This document shows, in pieces, positions 63,944 to 64,000 of a stretch of 64,000 nucleotides of DNA (within the stretch, counting starts at the first letter, position 1; each line of letters opens with the position of its first letter). The DNA comes from Labrenzia sp. R4_2. Its GTDB lineage: Bacteria > Pseudomonadota > Alphaproteobacteria > Rhizobiales > Stappiaceae. The stretch spans positions 606,659 through 670,658 of the forward strand of contig NZ_JAGHRJ010000004.1 in NCBI RefSeq assembly GCF_017743865.1, in the 5' to 3' direction. A program made the translations under genes and the position numbers. The notes under the pieces were generated by a model. That model was not told the DNA's origin. It worked only from the letters and a program-made list of their open reading frames with translations, and ran no database searches.

Positions 63944-64000
63944 TGGTTGCGGGAGCAGGATTTGAACCTGCGACCTTCAGGTTATGAGCCTGACGAGCTA
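63944..64000 (-). tRNA. Initiator tRNA-Met (CAT anticodon), partial
   Basis: The 3' 57 bases of a tRNA are present and the 5' part lies beyond the right edge. Read on the minus strand it has the D-arm end GTAGCTCGTC-like sequence, the anticodon stem-loop AGGCTCATAACCT with CAT, the T-arm and a genome-encoded CCA end (63944-63946). The D-arm and anticodon-stem sequence match alphaproteobacterial initiator tRNA rather than elongator tRNA-Met. Confidence 0.9.

Noticed and set aside
63603..63965. Frame overlapping the LysR stop and running into the tRNA
   Set aside because: It begins with TTG, reads into the terminator and tRNA, and has no recognisable domain.
1..64000. CRISPR arrays, rRNA genes, prophage or transposase genes
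   Set aside because: I found no regularly spaced repeats, rRNA signature or mobile-element gene in either strand.

Overview
The window looks like chromosome from a marine or host-associated alphaproteobacterium. The best fit is the Stappiaceae (Roseibium/Labrenzia-like), but this rests on protein character only. Supporting signs are moderately high GC, dense short-spaced operons, many HAAT-, TRAP- and BCCT-type importers, CtrA-like TTAACCAT boxes and an alphaproteobacterial-type initiator tRNA. No transposase, integrase, phage gene, CRISPR array or rRNA was found. About 53 protein genes and one partial tRNA gene are supported.

Layout. 1-3205 (minus): a bufferin operon made of a Cys-containing RiPP precursor (bufA), its MNIO maturase (bufB), the partner bufC and a DoxX membrane protein, followed by the start of a threonine aldolase. 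3206-3805: 600 gene-free bases with the bufA promoter region and a consensus-like promoter plus a hairpin-rich leader before gltB. 3806-10059: gltB-gltD glutamate synthase, closed by a terminator. 10150-14204 (minus): an SGNH protein, a lytic transglycosylase and an outer-membrane beta-barrel. 14397-17213: a KpsF-type sugar-phosphate isomerase and a MotA/MotB pair of the PomA/PomB type. 17239-19967 (minus): NfeD/SPFH pair and ferrochelatase.

20098-28565 (minus) is a seven-gene unit: a complete branched-chain-type ABC importer (two ATPases, two permeases, one binding protein) between two acyl-CoA ligases, suggesting that a carboxylic acid is imported and then activated with CoA. 28732-31514 is a PAS histidine kinase with an OmpR-type regulator. 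31598-36500 (minus) is a TRAP importer with a TakP-like receptor and an unusually extended large permease. A Cache-domain kinase and LuxR/NarL-type regulator (36675-38727) lie divergently beside it, with an 18-bp perfect palindrome in the shared promoter region.

38796-48525 holds nitrogen and metal genes: a class I glutamine-amidotransferase-like hydrolase, a DUF1007-NicO nickel/cobalt permease fusion, a leucine-dehydrogenase-type enzyme, TetR and LysR regulators, a CobW GTPase paired with a WD40 protein, and an aminotransferase. 48675-54293 has a PAS/GAF diguanylate cyclase, a universal stress protein with a BCCT transporter, and a LacI regulator. 54378-63606 has an OmpA-type lipoprotein with an L,D-transpeptidase, a DMT permease, an alkyl-DNA repair methyltransferase, a chromate transporter, a MarR regulator, a membrane-anchored winged-helix protein, a SprA-like putative metalloprotease, and a creatininase-family enzyme beside a LysR regulator. 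The right edge cuts an initiator tRNA-Met gene; a 17-bp copy of its T-arm lies 133 bp away.

The most interesting items are the bufferin operon, the switch-like structure in the gltB leader, the 330-residue extension of the TRAP permease, the 18-bp palindrome in the TRAP/two-component region, and the tRNA fragment repeat.
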